This document shows, in pieces, positions 38,252 through 47,454 of a stretch of 64,000 nucleotides of DNA. The notes below the pieces were generated by a model. It did not search any database, was not told the DNA's origin, and saw only the letters and a list, made by a program, of their open reading frames with translations. Position 1 is the stretch's first letter. Each line of letters begins with the position of its first letter. A program made the translations under genes and the position numbers. The stretch comes from Nocardioides sp. Arc9.136 (GTDB taxonomy: Bacteria; Actinomycetota; Actinomycetes; Propionibacteriales; Nocardioidaceae). The stretch spans positions 3,793,001-3,857,000 of the forward strand of contig NZ_CP113431.1 of NCBI RefSeq assembly GCF_030506255.1. Direction: 5' to 3'.

Positions 38252-39129
38252 GGTCTCGGATCGCCGTCGCGCTCGCGCTCACGCTGGGCGCCGGTGGAGG
38301 CCTGCTGTACGCCGACGGGCAGTCGCCCGCGGTCACCGCCGCCGACCCGTCGACGATCGTGTGGCCCGCCACCGGCGAGGCCCCGACCTTCGACACGCCT
38401 GCGGACGTCGTGCCGCCGTCGATGGGCCTCTACCCGCCGCCGGTCGTCGCCGACGTCGGTGAGAGCCCGGTCGCCGGCGCTCCGCCGCAGCTGGTGTTCC
38501 CCTCGTCGTACACGCCGCCGTACATCCCGCCGACGACGTCCTACGTCCCGGCGCCCAGCTACACCGGCGCGCCCTCCGGCGCCCCCTCGACCGTCGCCTC
38601 GCCCGAGCCCGACGCCGCGTGGGAGCCGGTCAAGGCGGCCGAGGACGCCCCGGTGGCGGGCCACGTGCCGTCCCCGGGGTCCGACTTCGAGCCGTCGCCC
38701 CCGCAGCACCAGCCCTCTCCGCAGCCGTCCCCCCCGCCCTCGCCGCAGCCGAACCACCCGACGCCCTCTCCCACGCCGAGCCCGACCCCGCAGCCGGAGC
38801 CCGAGCCGAAGCCGGACCCCTGCGCCGCCGCCCTCGACCGCGACTGGACCTGCCTGGTCGACACCGAGGCAGCGCCGGAGGACCCCGCGGTCGTCGAGGA
38901 CGAGGAGGCGCTCCTCGAGCTGGTCCCCGAGAAGGCCGACGGCACCGCCTACGAGCTCACCCTCGACCTCGGTGACAAGGCGGAGACCTTCGTGGTCGTC
39001 GGCACCGCCGACCTCACCCGTGACCTGCTGGTCGAGTACCTCGCCGAGGTGCGCGAGTCGTACGCCGACGCCGTCCTCGTCGCCGTGGTCGACCCGTCGG
39101 TCCCGCTCGACGACCCCACCGCCCCGTAG
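38248..39129 (+). CDS. Secreted proline-rich protein
   Basis: 293 aa. Signal-like start (MRSRIAVALALTLGAGGGLLYA), then a long disordered stretch rich in Pro, Ser and Thr (about 40-190, with PSPQPSPPPSP-type tracts), then a compact acidic C-terminal region (YELTLDLGDKAETFVVVGTADLTRDLLVEYLAEVR) ending VPLDDPTAP. No family recognised. ATG 6 nt after TACGGT (38236-38241) but also overlapping gtrA, so it may have its own leaderless transcript as well as coupling. Likely a cell-wall-spanning or surface protein. Confidence 0.75.
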   Translation: MRSRIAVALALTLGAGGGLLYADGQSPAVTAADPSTIVWPATGEAPTFDTPADVVPPSMGLYPPPVVADVGESPVAGAPPQLVFPSSYTPPYIPPTTSYVPAPSYTGAPSGAPSTVASPEPDAAWEPVKAAEDAPVAGHVPSPGSDFEPSPPQHQPSPQPSPPPSPQPNHPTPSPTPSPTPQPEPEPKPDPCAAALDRDWTCLVDTEAAPEDPAVVEDEEALLELVPEKADGTAYELTLDLGDKAETFVVVGTADLTRDLLVEYLAEVRESYADAVLVAVVDPSVPLDDPTAP

Positions 39130-39232
39130 CGGGCGGGCGGCCGCATGGCGGCCGGGGAGATCGCACGCGAACTCGTGCCCGGGTCCGCGGCTTCCGGCCG
39201 AGTGTGGGGAACGCCCGGCTGGCTCCCCGTAC

Positions 39233-41425
39233 TCACCGTTCCCCGTTCGCCCTCGTACCGCCCTCGGGTGCCGGGGTCAGCACCTCCGCCAGCAGCGGTG
39301 CCAGGCTCTCCGACATGCGCCGTGTCAGGTGACCAGCTGCGAGCACGGGCGTGTCCCCGATGAAGGCCGGGCACCGGCCGTCCTCGTCGCAGAACCAGTC
39401 CTCTGTGCCGACGTAGCTGGCGCCGAAGGCGGTGGCCGCGGCGAGCTCGCCCTCCGTGTGGTCGTCCCAGGCATCTTCCGCCTCGGTGGTGCACCGCTCA
39501 GGTCCTGCGATCCGCGAGACGCAGGTCAGCAGGTCGCCCGTGGTGGGTGGCGGGCCGAGGACCACGACTCGATCCGCGTATGGCCTCAAGGCCTGCAAGG
39601 TCGCTTCGAGCCCGTCCTGCGCCACTCGGACCGGGTCGTCGGGCACGTCCCGACGTTCGGTGTTGCGGACCTGGTACTGGGCGCTCGTCAAGATGACGAG
39701 GTCGGGTCTGGTGCGGCGGACGTACTGCTCGGCGCGGGTGTGCTGAGCGGCGCAATTGGGGTTCGGGCGGTTCTCGGCGGTCACGTAGCCGTTGCGCAGG
39801 GTCCAGGTCGGACACTGCTGCGCGGTCATCTGCTGGAGCCCCCAGCCTTCGGACACGAGGGCGTCGCGGATGCCGGGCATCCAGGCCATGGCGAAGGAGT
39901 CACCGATCAGGACGGCCTCTCGCCGTGCCGCCGCCGCGCCGAAGTGGCAGTCGTCGAAGTTGGCGTCGGTGACGTCGACGCACACGTTGGCCGATTCGAG
40001 CTCGTCGCTCCACCTCGGGAAGGTGAGATCTGCCAAGGGCGGGTCGAAAGCCGGGAAGTCGGCGCTGGCCACGGCCCGCGCGACCGCCAAGGCCTGGGCC
40101 TGTTCGGCCTCCGTCCTCGTGTCGACAGCCGGCGCAGGGTCTTCGACTGTCGCAGTCGGGGTGGCGCCCGAGGGTTCGGCCGAGGGCCGCAGGGTCGCCA
40201 CCGCCGAGAGGGCGAGCACAGCGGACACGAACACGGTCAGCCACCCGTACCTGACGGTGGTCCAGTTCGTGCGCCGCCCGGCTCGGCGTTGACGCCTGCG
40301 TTCGGGCCTCGTCATCAGCCAGCGCGCTTCGCGAAGCGGTCGCTCGACCAGGTAGTAGCAGACACCGGAGGCCAGAGCGGTGCCGGCGATCGCGGCGACG
40401 AAGTAGGCAGCCGCCCCGTCGGCGAAGAAGGGCACCAGCATGATGTTGACGGGCAGGTGGCAGAGGTAGATCGAGTACGACAGGTCGCCGAGGTAGATCA
40501 TCAGGCGGTTGTCGAGCAGGGGGATGTAGCTGGTGTCTCGGTCCAGGCCCCCGACGATGATCGCGCCGGTCAGGAGCGAGGGGAACAGCCCGTAGGGCGC
40601 CGGGAACGGCACGCCGTAGGGCAGGAAGTAGAGCGTGACCAGCAGGCCCAGCGTGCCGCCCCAGCTGAGGGCGACCGCCGACGGTCGCGGCAACCGTGCT
40701 AGGTGGGGCGCGAAGACGGCCAGCAGGCCGCCGATGCCGAACTCCCAGGCCCGGTCCAGGGTGGAGAAGTAGGCCGCGGTCGGCGCGTTCACGGAGTGCC
40801 ACAAGGAGTAGGCGAAGGCTGCGGCAGTCACTGCGCCGATGCCCAGTCCGAGCACCGCGGTCGTCCCGAGCCGCTTGCCCCGCACGGCTGCCAGGAGGAG
40901 CAACAGGATCACGATCGGCCAGACGGCGTAGAACTGCTCCTCGATCGACAACGACCAGTAGTGGACCAGTGGTGAGCCGGTCCGGTCGTCCTGGAAGTAG
41001 TCGGTCCCGTTCCGGGCGAAGTGCCAGTTCACGACGAGGAGCAGCGCCCACATGCCGTCCTCTGCGACCTGGTCGCCTCGGGCCGAGGAGTAGATCAGGT
41101 AGGTCGCGCCGACGGTGGCGAGCACGACGGTGACGGCCGCGGGCATGAGGCGCCGGACGCGACTCAGGGCGAACACCAGCAGGAACCGGGGGCCGTACTT
41201 GCCGAGAGCCTTGACGAGGATGGCGGTGATCAGGAAGCCGGACAGGACGAAGAACATGTCGAGCATGGCGTAGACCCCAGGCGGCCAGCGCCACAGGTGT
41301 CCGACGACGACGAGGATGATCCCCAAGCCTCGGACACCCTGGAGGTCCCGGCGCAGATCGAGTGTGCGACCGGTCTGCTGCTGATCCAGTCGACGGCTCG
41401 CTCGCCGTGCTTCGCCCCCGCGCAC
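39233..41425 (-). CDS. AT3 acyltransferase with C-terminal SGNH domain
   Basis: 730 aa OafA/YrhL-type O-acyltransferase. The N-terminal half has about ten helices with RGLGIILVVVGHL, FFVLSGFLIT and SLSIEEQFYAVWP. A linker rich in Pro and Thr leads to an extracytoplasmic SGNH hydrolase domain with GDSFAMAW (block I) and a C-terminal GHLT (block V). Such proteins transfer acetyl or other acyl groups to surface sugars. GTG start. It lies in a lower-GC patch with the Wzy-like gene, as if transferred or under different selection. Confidence 0.9.
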   Translation of the reverse strand: MRGGEARRASRRLDQQQTGRTLDLRRDLQGVRGLGIILVVVGHLWRWPPGVYAMLDMFFVLSGFLITAILVKALGKYGPRFLLVFALSRVRRLMPAAVTVVLATVGATYLIYSSARGDQVAEDGMWALLLVVNWHFARNGTDYFQDDRTGSPLVHYWSLSIEEQFYAVWPIVILLLLLAAVRGKRLGTTAVLGLGIGAVTAAAFAYSLWHSVNAPTAAYFSTLDRAWEFGIGGLLAVFAPHLARLPRPSAVALSWGGTLGLLVTLYFLPYGVPFPAPYGLFPSLLTGAIIVGGLDRDTSYIPLLDNRLMIYLGDLSYSIYLCHLPVNIMLVPFFADGAAAYFVAAIAGTALASGVCYYLVERPLREARWLMTRPERRRQRRAGRRTNWTTVRYGWLTVFVSAVLALSAVATLRPSAEPSGATPTATVEDPAPAVDTRTEAEQAQALAVARAVASADFPAFDPPLADLTFPRWSDELESANVCVDVTDANFDDCHFGAAAARREAVLIGDSFAMAWMPGIRDALVSEGWGLQQMTAQQCPTWTLRNGYVTAENRPNPNCAAQHTRAEQYVRRTRPDLVILTSAQYQVRNTERRDVPDDPVRVAQDGLEATLQALRPYADRVVVLGPPPTTGDLLTCVSRIAGPERCTTEAEDAWDDHTEGELAAATAFGASYVGTEDWFCDEDGRCPAFIGDTPVLAAGHLTRRMSESLAPLLAEVLTPAPEGGTRANGER

Positions 41426-41952
41426 GCGGCAACGGTATGGCTTTGCGAGGTTGCGCGGGCCCCTACCGGAAAGAGAGTCGCCGGCCTCCCGGCCACGCTG
41501 AATCCCGAGTTCGGCCGAACTAGGACCTTGACCCTTCGCCGCGGCCGCGGCCCTTCAGCTCTCACTGGGAGCCAGTGAGATCGAGATACCGGCCGACGGG
41601 TTCGTTGCTCCCGCAGCGGTTGTCCTCTCGGCGATGTTCGTCGTCGGCATCGCGGCGGAGCGGATTCGCCCACTCCCATCGCGCTCGACCGGTAGTCCGA
41701 CGTGTCGTGCAACCCGTCCGTCGTACACACCTCGTCTTGCTTCCCGGCTCCGTGCTTCCCGGCGCGGCAGCGCTCCTCGCGGATCCTCCCGACCGTTTCA
41801 GACCGACACCGACTGTTCACACCGCCTCGGACTACGTCACTCCCGGCTGCTGCTAGCTGGTTGGACGATCGGGCGCGCGACCGAGTGGCGCACCGAACAG
41901 GCGCACAGCCGTGCACACGCGCCAGGGATCGCTGTTGGATAGCCTGCGCGCT
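41426..41952. other. Intergenic, lower-GC; one dyad, possible gene remnant
   Basis: No intact gene is supported. TCTCACTGG (41560-41568) and CCAGTGAGA (41572-41580) form a 9-bp stem with a 3-nt loop. The frame from about 41580 reads EIPADGFVAPAAVVLSAMFVV and then IAAERIRPL before losing coding character, which could be the start of a lost membrane protein. It probably also carries the divergent promoters of the AT3 and Wzy-like genes. Confidence 0.4.
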
Positions 41953-43410
41953 GTGACTCGTGCTGGGGTGGTCTTCTGGGGCATCGCTGCCCCGGTCGCT
42001 CTCGCACTCGGTGCAGGCCTCGTCATCCTGTTCGAGTCGGACGCAGTCCGGTCGTGGTCCCTGCCCGGACCCGCGTGGGGCTCGCTGCTCGCCATTGTGC
42101 TCGCATTGGCGGTCTTGCTTCGAATTGGCCTCCGCGTGCGTGGCGTCCTCGGCGCGCTGTTCGTGGTCCTCTCCGCCTACCTAGCACTGGGTTACGTCGC
42201 CCGCCCGCTCGTCCTGTTGTGGGTCGAGCCCGCGGTCGGGAAGAACGACCCCCTAGCCGACGTTCGGCTGGCTCGGGCGGGCTACGCAGAGGCGCTCGGG
42301 GCGATCCTGCCCATCGTCGCGACGGGGATCGTCACCTTCGTGATCACTGCCTGGCTCTTCTGCCGCCATCGGATCGGACAGGAGCGAGCCAGCTCCAGAG
42401 GCACGGTACGGGCCGGTCATGCGTTCGTGCTGTACGGCCTTGGGTGGGCGTTCCGCATCGTTCAACAGACGGTCGGTGCGACCACTCTGCTGGAGACGGG
42501 TGCCGTGATCGCATCCGTCGCCGCAGGCGTGTACCTCCTGTACGGCCCGCGACTGCGAACCGTGCCCGTGATCGGCCTCGTCGTCGGTGAGCTCGCCTGG
42601 TCCGCTTGGGACGCCAGCAAGACGCCGATCCTCGCTCTGCTGCTGTGGCTACTCATCCGGCTCTTCGCTGACGGTCGGCGGCTGAACCTGCGCATCGTCC
42701 TGGGCGGTGCGTTGGCGGGGCTCGCCGCGTTCCAAGCCATCACGTTGGTGAAGGTCCGGGTCGGCACGCTCTCGGGCACCGACATGGTCCGCGAGAGGTA
42801 CCCGGAGGCAGTTCAACCCTTCTTCGCGATCCTCGCCCGCTTCGACGCCCTGCAGTCCAGCACGGATTCCTACTACGCGGGCCCTGGCTCGTGGCTTGCG
42901 CCGGGCGAGGCAGTCACGCAGGCGCTTCGGTCCCTGCTGCCGCGGCAGGTGCTCGGCGACAAGGCCGCGCTGGCGGGGGACGCGTGGGGTCGCGAGGTGC
43001 GGACCCTGTCCCTCCCGGGAGACCCGGGCGCCTCCCTCGCTCAGGGCCCGACCGCAGAAGGGTGGGTGCTGGGCGGTTACACCGGAGTGCTCGTAGAGGT
43101 GTTAGTGATGCTCGCCTTGACGATCCTGGTTGCGCGGTGGCTGCAGAGCTCGAAGCTGTTCCTCATGCTGCTCGGCGTCGCGATGACGAGCCAGCCGTTC
43201 CTCTTCGAACGGGCCGTCCTGGGGTCGTTCGAGGGGCTGGGGAAGGGCTTGCAGGTCACGCTCGTGGGCCTGCTCGTGATGGGCTTACTCGGAGAATTCG
43301 ATCGACGACGCTCCCGCGTGACTCCTGCCAGGGGCGGTCCGCCCAACTCGACGCAGCACGGGACGCAGTCCTTCGCACGAAGTACAGCCCCGACCGCCCC
43401 TGCACGGTGA
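41953..43410 (+). CDS. Polytopic membrane protein, O-antigen polymerase-like (Wzy)
   Basis: 485 aa with about ten helices. The extracytoplasmic loop near TDMVRERYPEAVQPFFAILARFDALQSSTDSYYAGPGSW and the following GPTAEGWVLGGYTGVLVEVLVMLALTILVARWL match oligosaccharide-repeat-unit polymerases in overall plan, but sequence conservation in that family is low. GTG start 7 nt after TAGCCT (41940-41945), leaderless. Lower GC than the flanks. No other Wzy candidate is seen in this window. Confidence 0.75.
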   Translation: MTRAGVVFWGIAAPVALALGAGLVILFESDAVRSWSLPGPAWGSLLAIVLALAVLLRIGLRVRGVLGALFVVLSAYLALGYVARPLVLLWVEPAVGKNDPLADVRLARAGYAEALGAILPIVATGIVTFVITAWLFCRHRIGQERASSRGTVRAGHAFVLYGLGWAFRIVQQTVGATTLLETGAVIASVAAGVYLLYGPRLRTVPVIGLVVGELAWSAWDASKTPILALLLWLLIRLFADGRRLNLRIVLGGALAGLAAFQAITLVKVRVGTLSGTDMVRERYPEAVQPFFAILARFDALQSSTDSYYAGPGSWLAPGEAVTQALRSLLPRQVLGDKAALAGDAWGREVRTLSLPGDPGASLAQGPTAEGWVLGGYTGVLVEVLVMLALTILVARWLQSSKLFLMLLGVAMTSQPFLFERAVLGSFEGLGKGLQVTLVGLLVMGLLGEFDRRRSRVTPARGGPPNSTQHGTQSFARSTAPTAPAR

Positions 43411-43796
43411 CGGCCTGCTTCGGCGCGTAGCTCCTCAGGGAGCCACCGTCTCGAGGCCCTCTGAAGCCACGATCGTCGCCGCTCGATTACCGTCGGGAAG
43501 GATGAGGACGCGTGCCCGCGGGCCGCTTGTCGCGCACGCGAGGTCTGTCACCACGACGAGCCCTCGCCCAGTTGCTGGCTCCGGGCGGCAAGAACGACGG
43601 CGCGCGGAGACGGCCCGGCCGTTCGACGGGGGGTCGCTCATGGTCATCGTTGCACCGCGAGCGAGAACCAGACCTGCCCGCCGTTGGGGTCGACGCCCAA
43701 GCTCCATGACCTCCGCGGCCGAGGCACGTGTGACGACGCCTGTTGCCGACACCGGGACACCACCTCGCTGGAGTCGCCGGCGACGGTCCCAAGCAC
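43411..43796. other. Intergenic, 386 nt, nothing convincing
   Basis: Frames are short and low in coding character. On the minus strand a stretch near 43650-43710 reads SLGVDPNGGQVWFSLAVQR before a stop, which could be the tail of a decayed gene. No promoter or hairpin stands out. Confidence 0.35.
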
Positions 43797-44462
43797 TCAG
43801 CCCCGGTCGACGAGCCAGCGGCCCAGTAGCGTCCCGCTCTCCTCGAGCAGCAGCTCGAGGGACAGCGGTACGTCGACGGGCGGGCCGGCCGTGATGCGGG
43901 GGCCGTCCGAGGCGACCAGCTGCGGGACCACGGTCGCGCAGACCTCGTCGACCAGGCCCGCGGCGAGCAGGTCGCGCAGCAGGTGCGGCCCGCCCTCCGA
44001 GAGCAGACTGGTCGAGCCGCGGGCGACCAGCGCCTCCTTGAGGGCGGCCAGGTCGACCGCGTCGTCACCCAGGACGAGCACGTGCTCGTCGCCGAGCAGG
44101 GCACGCGCCTCGTCGAGGCGGTCGGCGGTCGCGCAGGTCGCCACCAGGACCCGACCGGCCTCGTGGCCGCGCAACCCCTCGGGCACGTCGGCCCGCCGCG
44201 AGACGAGCACGACCGGCACGTCGGTGGGGCCGTACCCCTCGGTGCGCGCGGTGCCGGCGCCGACCACGATCGCGTCCGCGAGCGAGCGCAGCGTCCGGAA
44301 CACCCGGTGGTCGGCGGCGTTGTTGACCGACCCGCTCCGACCGTCCGGGCCGGTGGCCGAGCCGTCGACGGTGCTGACCATGTTGGCCCGCAGCCACGGT
44401 CGCCGGGGGACGGCGTACAGGTCGGCGAGGTCGCCGCTCCGTGGACCGAGCAGGACCCTCAC
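43797..44462 (-). CDS. RibD C-terminal-domain (pyrimidine reductase-like) protein
   Basis: 221 aa dihydrofolate-reductase-like fold of the RibD_C family: NMVSTVDGSATGPDGRSGSVNNAADHRVFRTLRSLADAIVVGAGTAR, then LLSEGGPHLLRDLLAAGLVDEVCATVVP. Reduces a ribosylamino-pyrimidine in riboflavin synthesis or a related pterin-type substrate; lacks the deaminase domain. GTG start overlaps the stop of the dioxygenase-like gene (GTGA). Last in a four-gene overlapped operon after gpgS. Confidence 0.88.
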   Translation of the reverse strand: MRVLLGPRSGDLADLYAVPRRPWLRANMVSTVDGSATGPDGRSGSVNNAADHRVFRTLRSLADAIVVGAGTARTEGYGPTDVPVVLVSRRADVPEGLRGHEAGRVLVATCATADRLDEARALLGDEHVLVLGDDAVDLAALKEALVARGSTSLLSEGGPHLLRDLLAAGLVDEVCATVVPQLVASDGPRITAGPPVDVPLSLELLLEESGTLLGRWLVDRG

Positions 44463-44935
44463 GAGCCCCACCGCATGACCCAGTACTGCACGCCGTACGG
44501 GTCGTCGTCGTAGTCGACGGTCGCCGGACCGCTGATCACGTCGGCCGCCCGCCGGATCCCCTCGACCGACGCCCACAGCTCCTCGGCGAGGGTCCGGTCG
44601 AAGGCGCCCAGGTCGCCGGCCACCAGCGCAGCCCGGAGCGCGTCGTCGAAGGCGAAGGAGCGCTCGTCCAGGTGGCCCGGCGCCTTCTCGCTGCGCCGGG
44701 CCGAGCCGTTGCCCACCACGAGGTACGACGCCCCTGCGCCCCGCCGAGCACCCGCTGCTGCCAGGAGCGCCTGGGCGACCCGCTCCCCCTGCGGGTCGGC
44801 GACCACCTCGACGTCGTAGCCCAGCCACCGCACCGCCTCGAGCGCGGCGGCCCGCAGGTCGGCGACGGGGTCGACCTGCGAGGCGTGCTCGGGCAGCAGC
44901 GCGAGGACGCCCGGCACCAGCACGACGCGCGTCAC
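44459..44935 (-). CDS. Class III extradiol dioxygenase B-subunit-like protein
   Basis: 158 aa. SYLVVGNGSARRSEKAPGHLDERSFAFDDALRAALVAGD and later VDYDDDPYGVQYWVMRW match the LigB-like actinobacterial family (as in mycobacterial Rv2728c). It is shorter than the usual ~230 aa and its early His/metal residues are not obvious, so ring-cleavage activity is doubtful. Overlaps folP upstream and the RibD-like gene downstream (GTGA in both cases). Confidence 0.7.
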   Translation of the reverse strand: MTRVVLVPGVLALLPEHASQVDPVADLRAAALEAVRWLGYDVEVVADPQGERVAQALLAAAGARRGAGASYLVVGNGSARRSEKAPGHLDERSFAFDDALRAALVAGDLGAFDRTLAEELWASVEGIRRAADVISGPATVDYDDDPYGVQYWVMRWGS

Positions 44936-45795
44936 TGCAGCCCCCGGATCGCCCGCGCCGGGAGCCGTCGTCCGGCGATCGTGTCGACCATGTCGACCAC
45001 CTGCCGGGTCTCGACGACCTCGTGCACGCGGTAGATCCGGGCGCCGGCCAGCGCGCAGACCGCGGTCGCCGCGAGCGTGCCGGTCAGCCGCTCGCCGACC
45101 GGGAGGTCGAGCGACTCGCCCACGAAGTCCTTGTTCGACAGCGACACCAGCACCGGCCAGCCGGTCGCGACCATCTCGTCGAGGCGGCGGGTGATCTCGA
45201 GGGAGTGGAAGGTGTTCTTGCCGAAGTCGTGCGCCGGGTCGATCACCAGCGACTCGCGCGCGACGCCTGCGGCGAGCGCGCGCTCGGCGTACGCCACGGT
45301 GTCGTCGATCGCGGACCGGACGACGTCGTCGTACTCCACCCGGTAGGGCCGCGTCCGCGGCACCGCGCCGCCGGTGTGGGTGCAGATCAGCGCGACGTCG
45401 TGCTTGGCCGCGACGTCGACCAGCGCGGGGTCCGCCCCGCCCCAGGCGTCGTTGAGCACGTCGGCGCCCGCCTCGCAGACCGCCTCGCCGACCGAGGCGC
45501 GCCACGTGTCGACGGAGATGACGAGGGAGGGGTACGCCGCGCGGACCCGCGCGACGAAGTCGACGACCCGCCGCTTCTCCTCGACCTCGTCGATCTCCTC
45601 GCCGGGCGCGGCCTTGATGCCGCCGATGTCGACCATCTCGGCACCCTCGTCGACCACCTGCGCGACCCGGTCGAACGCCTTGTCCTCCGCCCAGGTGGCG
45701 CCCTTGTCGTAGAACGAGTCGGGCGTGCGGTTGACGATCGCCATCATGATCGTCGCGTCGTCGGCGAACTCGTGCCGACCGAGCCTCAAGGTCAT
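44932..45795 (-). CDS. Dihydropteroate synthase family protein (FolP2-like)
   Basis: 287 aa TIM barrel with IVNRTPDSFYDKG, EMVDIGGIKAAPG, SVDTW, LNDAWGG, VIDPAHDFGKN and VSLSNKDFVGE. These are DHPS motifs, but the IGGxxxAPG form and the location next to gpgS match mycobacterial FolP2 (Rv1207 beside Rv1208), a paralogue that does not substitute for FolP1 in folate synthesis. Folate function is therefore uncertain. ATG overlaps the gpgS stop (ATGA). Confidence 0.9.
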   Translation of the reverse strand: MTLRLGRHEFADDATIMMAIVNRTPDSFYDKGATWAEDKAFDRVAQVVDEGAEMVDIGGIKAAPGEEIDEVEEKRRVVDFVARVRAAYPSLVISVDTWRASVGEAVCEAGADVLNDAWGGADPALVDVAAKHDVALICTHTGGAVPRTRPYRVEYDDVVRSAIDDTVAYAERALAAGVARESLVIDPAHDFGKNTFHSLEITRRLDEMVATGWPVLVSLSNKDFVGESLDLPVGERLTGTLAATAVCALAGARIYRVHEVVETRQVVDMVDTIAGRRLPARAIRGLQ

Positions 45796-46742
45796 GCCAG
45801 GAACCTCGCCGGCGGCCGCTCGGAGACGAGCACCCGGCGGTCGTGCGGTGCGACGCCGTCCGGTCCTCGCCGGTACTGCCGCAGCACGACCGGCTCGGGC
45901 TCGCCGGACGGCGAGCCCGGGAGCCCGGCGGACGACCTGCGCGCCGTCATCGCCGCGAGGATCTGCGTCGCCATCGCGCCGAGGTCGAGCAGCGGCTGGT
46001 GCGAGTGGTCCCGCCGCCCGAGGTCGACCTGCGCGATCGCGTCGACGCCGAGCAGCGCGGTGGTGTCGACGAGCGCCGCGAGCTCCACGGCGTACCCGGT
46101 GGGCACCGACAGCGCCTCGAACAGCGACCGCCGCACCGCCCACTCCCCCGCCAGCGGCTGCACGAGACCGGCGAGCTCGGGGTGCTCGAGCGCGATCAGC
46201 GGGCGGGCGACCAGCTCGGTGACCCGACCGCCGTCGTACGGCCCCTCCGCGCCCGGCCGCTCGTAGAACCCCTTGACCAGCGCGACCTCCGGCCGGGTCA
46301 GCAGCGGCCCGAGGAGGCCGGGGACGAAGTGGGTGTCCCAGTCGAGGAGGTCGGCGTCCATGAAGACCAGCACGTCGCCGATGGTGACGAAGAGCGACTT
46401 CCACATCGCCTCGCCCTTGCCCGGCCGCGAGCCCAGCTCGGGACGCACCTCGGCCGAGCGGTGCACGACCGCACCGGCACCGGTCGCCACGTCGTACGTC
46501 GCGTCGGTCGAGTCGGAGTCGATCACCACGACCTCGTCGACCAGCGCGACCGTCTCCACGAGGGCCTCCCGGACGCGCGTGACGACGTCGCCGACGGTGC
46601 CGGCCTCGTTCCGGGCGGGCACGACGAGGCTGACCCGCTGGTCGCCCTTGGCGGCGACGAGGTCGGTGAGCGGCCACTCGTCCCAGTGGTGCGTGTTCCG
46701 CGCGGACCACGCGGCGCCGCGGTCACCGGTGCCGACAGACAT
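45792..46742 (-). CDS. gpgS: Glucosyl-3-phosphoglycerate synthase
   Basis: GT-A enzyme (GT81) that makes glucosyl-3-phosphoglycerate from a nucleotide-glucose and 3-phosphoglycerate, the first step to methylglucose lipopolysaccharide and glucosylglycerate. 316 aa. SLVVPARNEAGTVGDVV, VIDSDSTD (metal/nucleotide DSD), RPGKGEAMWKS, GEWAVRR and VPTGYAVELAALVDT are typical. ATG 6 nt after minus-strand TAGGTT (46749-46754), leaderless. First gene of gpgS-folP-dioxygenase-like-RibD-like operon. Confidence 0.93.
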   Translation of the reverse strand: MSVGTGDRGAAWSARNTHHWDEWPLTDLVAAKGDQRVSLVVPARNEAGTVGDVVTRVREALVETVALVDEVVVIDSDSTDATYDVATGAGAVVHRSAEVRPELGSRPGKGEAMWKSLFVTIGDVLVFMDADLLDWDTHFVPGLLGPLLTRPEVALVKGFYERPGAEGPYDGGRVTELVARPLIALEHPELAGLVQPLAGEWAVRRSLFEALSVPTGYAVELAALVDTTALLGVDAIAQVDLGRRDHSHQPLLDLGAMATQILAAMTARRSSAGLPGSPSGEPEPVVLRQYRRGPDGVAPHDRRVLVSERPPARFLA

Positions 46743-46783
46743 GTCGCCAACCTAGTCGGCCGCTGGGTGGTTGAATCGTTCGC

Positions 46784-47407
46784 ATGGCGTCCCCCCAGCC
46801 CGCGCCGCGCCGCACCCGCGGTCGCCCCCGCACGCCCGGTGCGGAGGCGCGGATCCTGGAGGCCGCGCTGGAGGAGTACGGCGAGCGCGGCTGGGCCGGC
46901 TTCACGATGGACGCCGTCGCGCGACGAGCGGGCGTCGGCAAGTCCACGGTCTACCTGCGCTGGCGCGACAAGGACGCCCTGCTGCTCGACGCGGTAGAGG
47001 TGCGCGCCGCCGGCATCGAGGACGTCGACACCGGCACCCTCCGGGGCGACCTCGAGGCGCTCGCGACGAACCTCTTCCGCCACTACCTCGACCCCGCCGG
47101 CTGGGCGACCGTGCGCATGGCGGTCGACGCCGCAGGCGCGCCGTCCTCGCTCGGCACGTTCACCGAGAAGGTCGCCCGCCACCACACCGACGCCGTCCTG
47201 CCGATCCTGCGACGGGCCGTCGACCGCGGCGAGGTCCCGGCGGACCTGCCGGCGAGGACCCTCGTGCTGTGCCTCTACGGCGCGGTCACCATGAACCGGC
47301 TCCTGGTCTCCGGCGACGAGCGCGCGCTCGGCGACGACGACCTGCGGGCGCAGGTCGCGGGCATCGTCGACTTCGTGCTCGCCGGCGCGGGGGCGCGCCC
47401 GGCCTGA
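46784..47407 (+). CDS. TetR-family transcriptional regulator
   Basis: 207 aa. N-terminal HTH: ARILEAALEEYGERGWAGFTMDAVARRAGVGKSTVYLRWRDKDALL. The C-terminal ligand domain has no identifiable specificity. Divergent from gpgS, with 41 bp between, so gpgS may be a target. Its stop is followed by a strong hairpin shared with the convergent M1 peptidase gene. Confidence 0.92.
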   Translation: MASPQPAPRRTRGRPRTPGAEARILEAALEEYGERGWAGFTMDAVARRAGVGKSTVYLRWRDKDALLLDAVEVRAAGIEDVDTGTLRGDLEALATNLFRHYLDPAGWATVRMAVDAAGAPSSLGTFTEKVARHHTDAVLPILRRAVDRGEVPADLPARTLVLCLYGAVTMNRLLVSGDERALGDDDLRAQVAGIVDFVLAGAGARPA

Positions 47408-47410
47408 CGT

Positions 47411-47454
47411 GCGGGCCGGCCGGGGGGCGTCCGCGCCCTCCCGGCCGGCCCCGC
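47411..47454. terminator. Bidirectional hairpin between TetR and M1 peptidase genes
   Basis: GGGCCGGCCGGG (47413-47424) pairs with CCCGGCCGGCCC (47440-47451), and an inner 5-bp stem GGGCG/CGCCC (47425-47429/47434-47438) closes on a TCCG loop. It fills the 47-bp gap between convergent stop codons. Confidence 0.85.

Noticed and set aside
43435..43752. 105-codon minus-strand frame near the RibD-like gene
   Set aside because: Low-complexity Arg/Ala-rich sequence with no ribosome-binding site; a better coding-like tail lies in a different frame of the same DNA.
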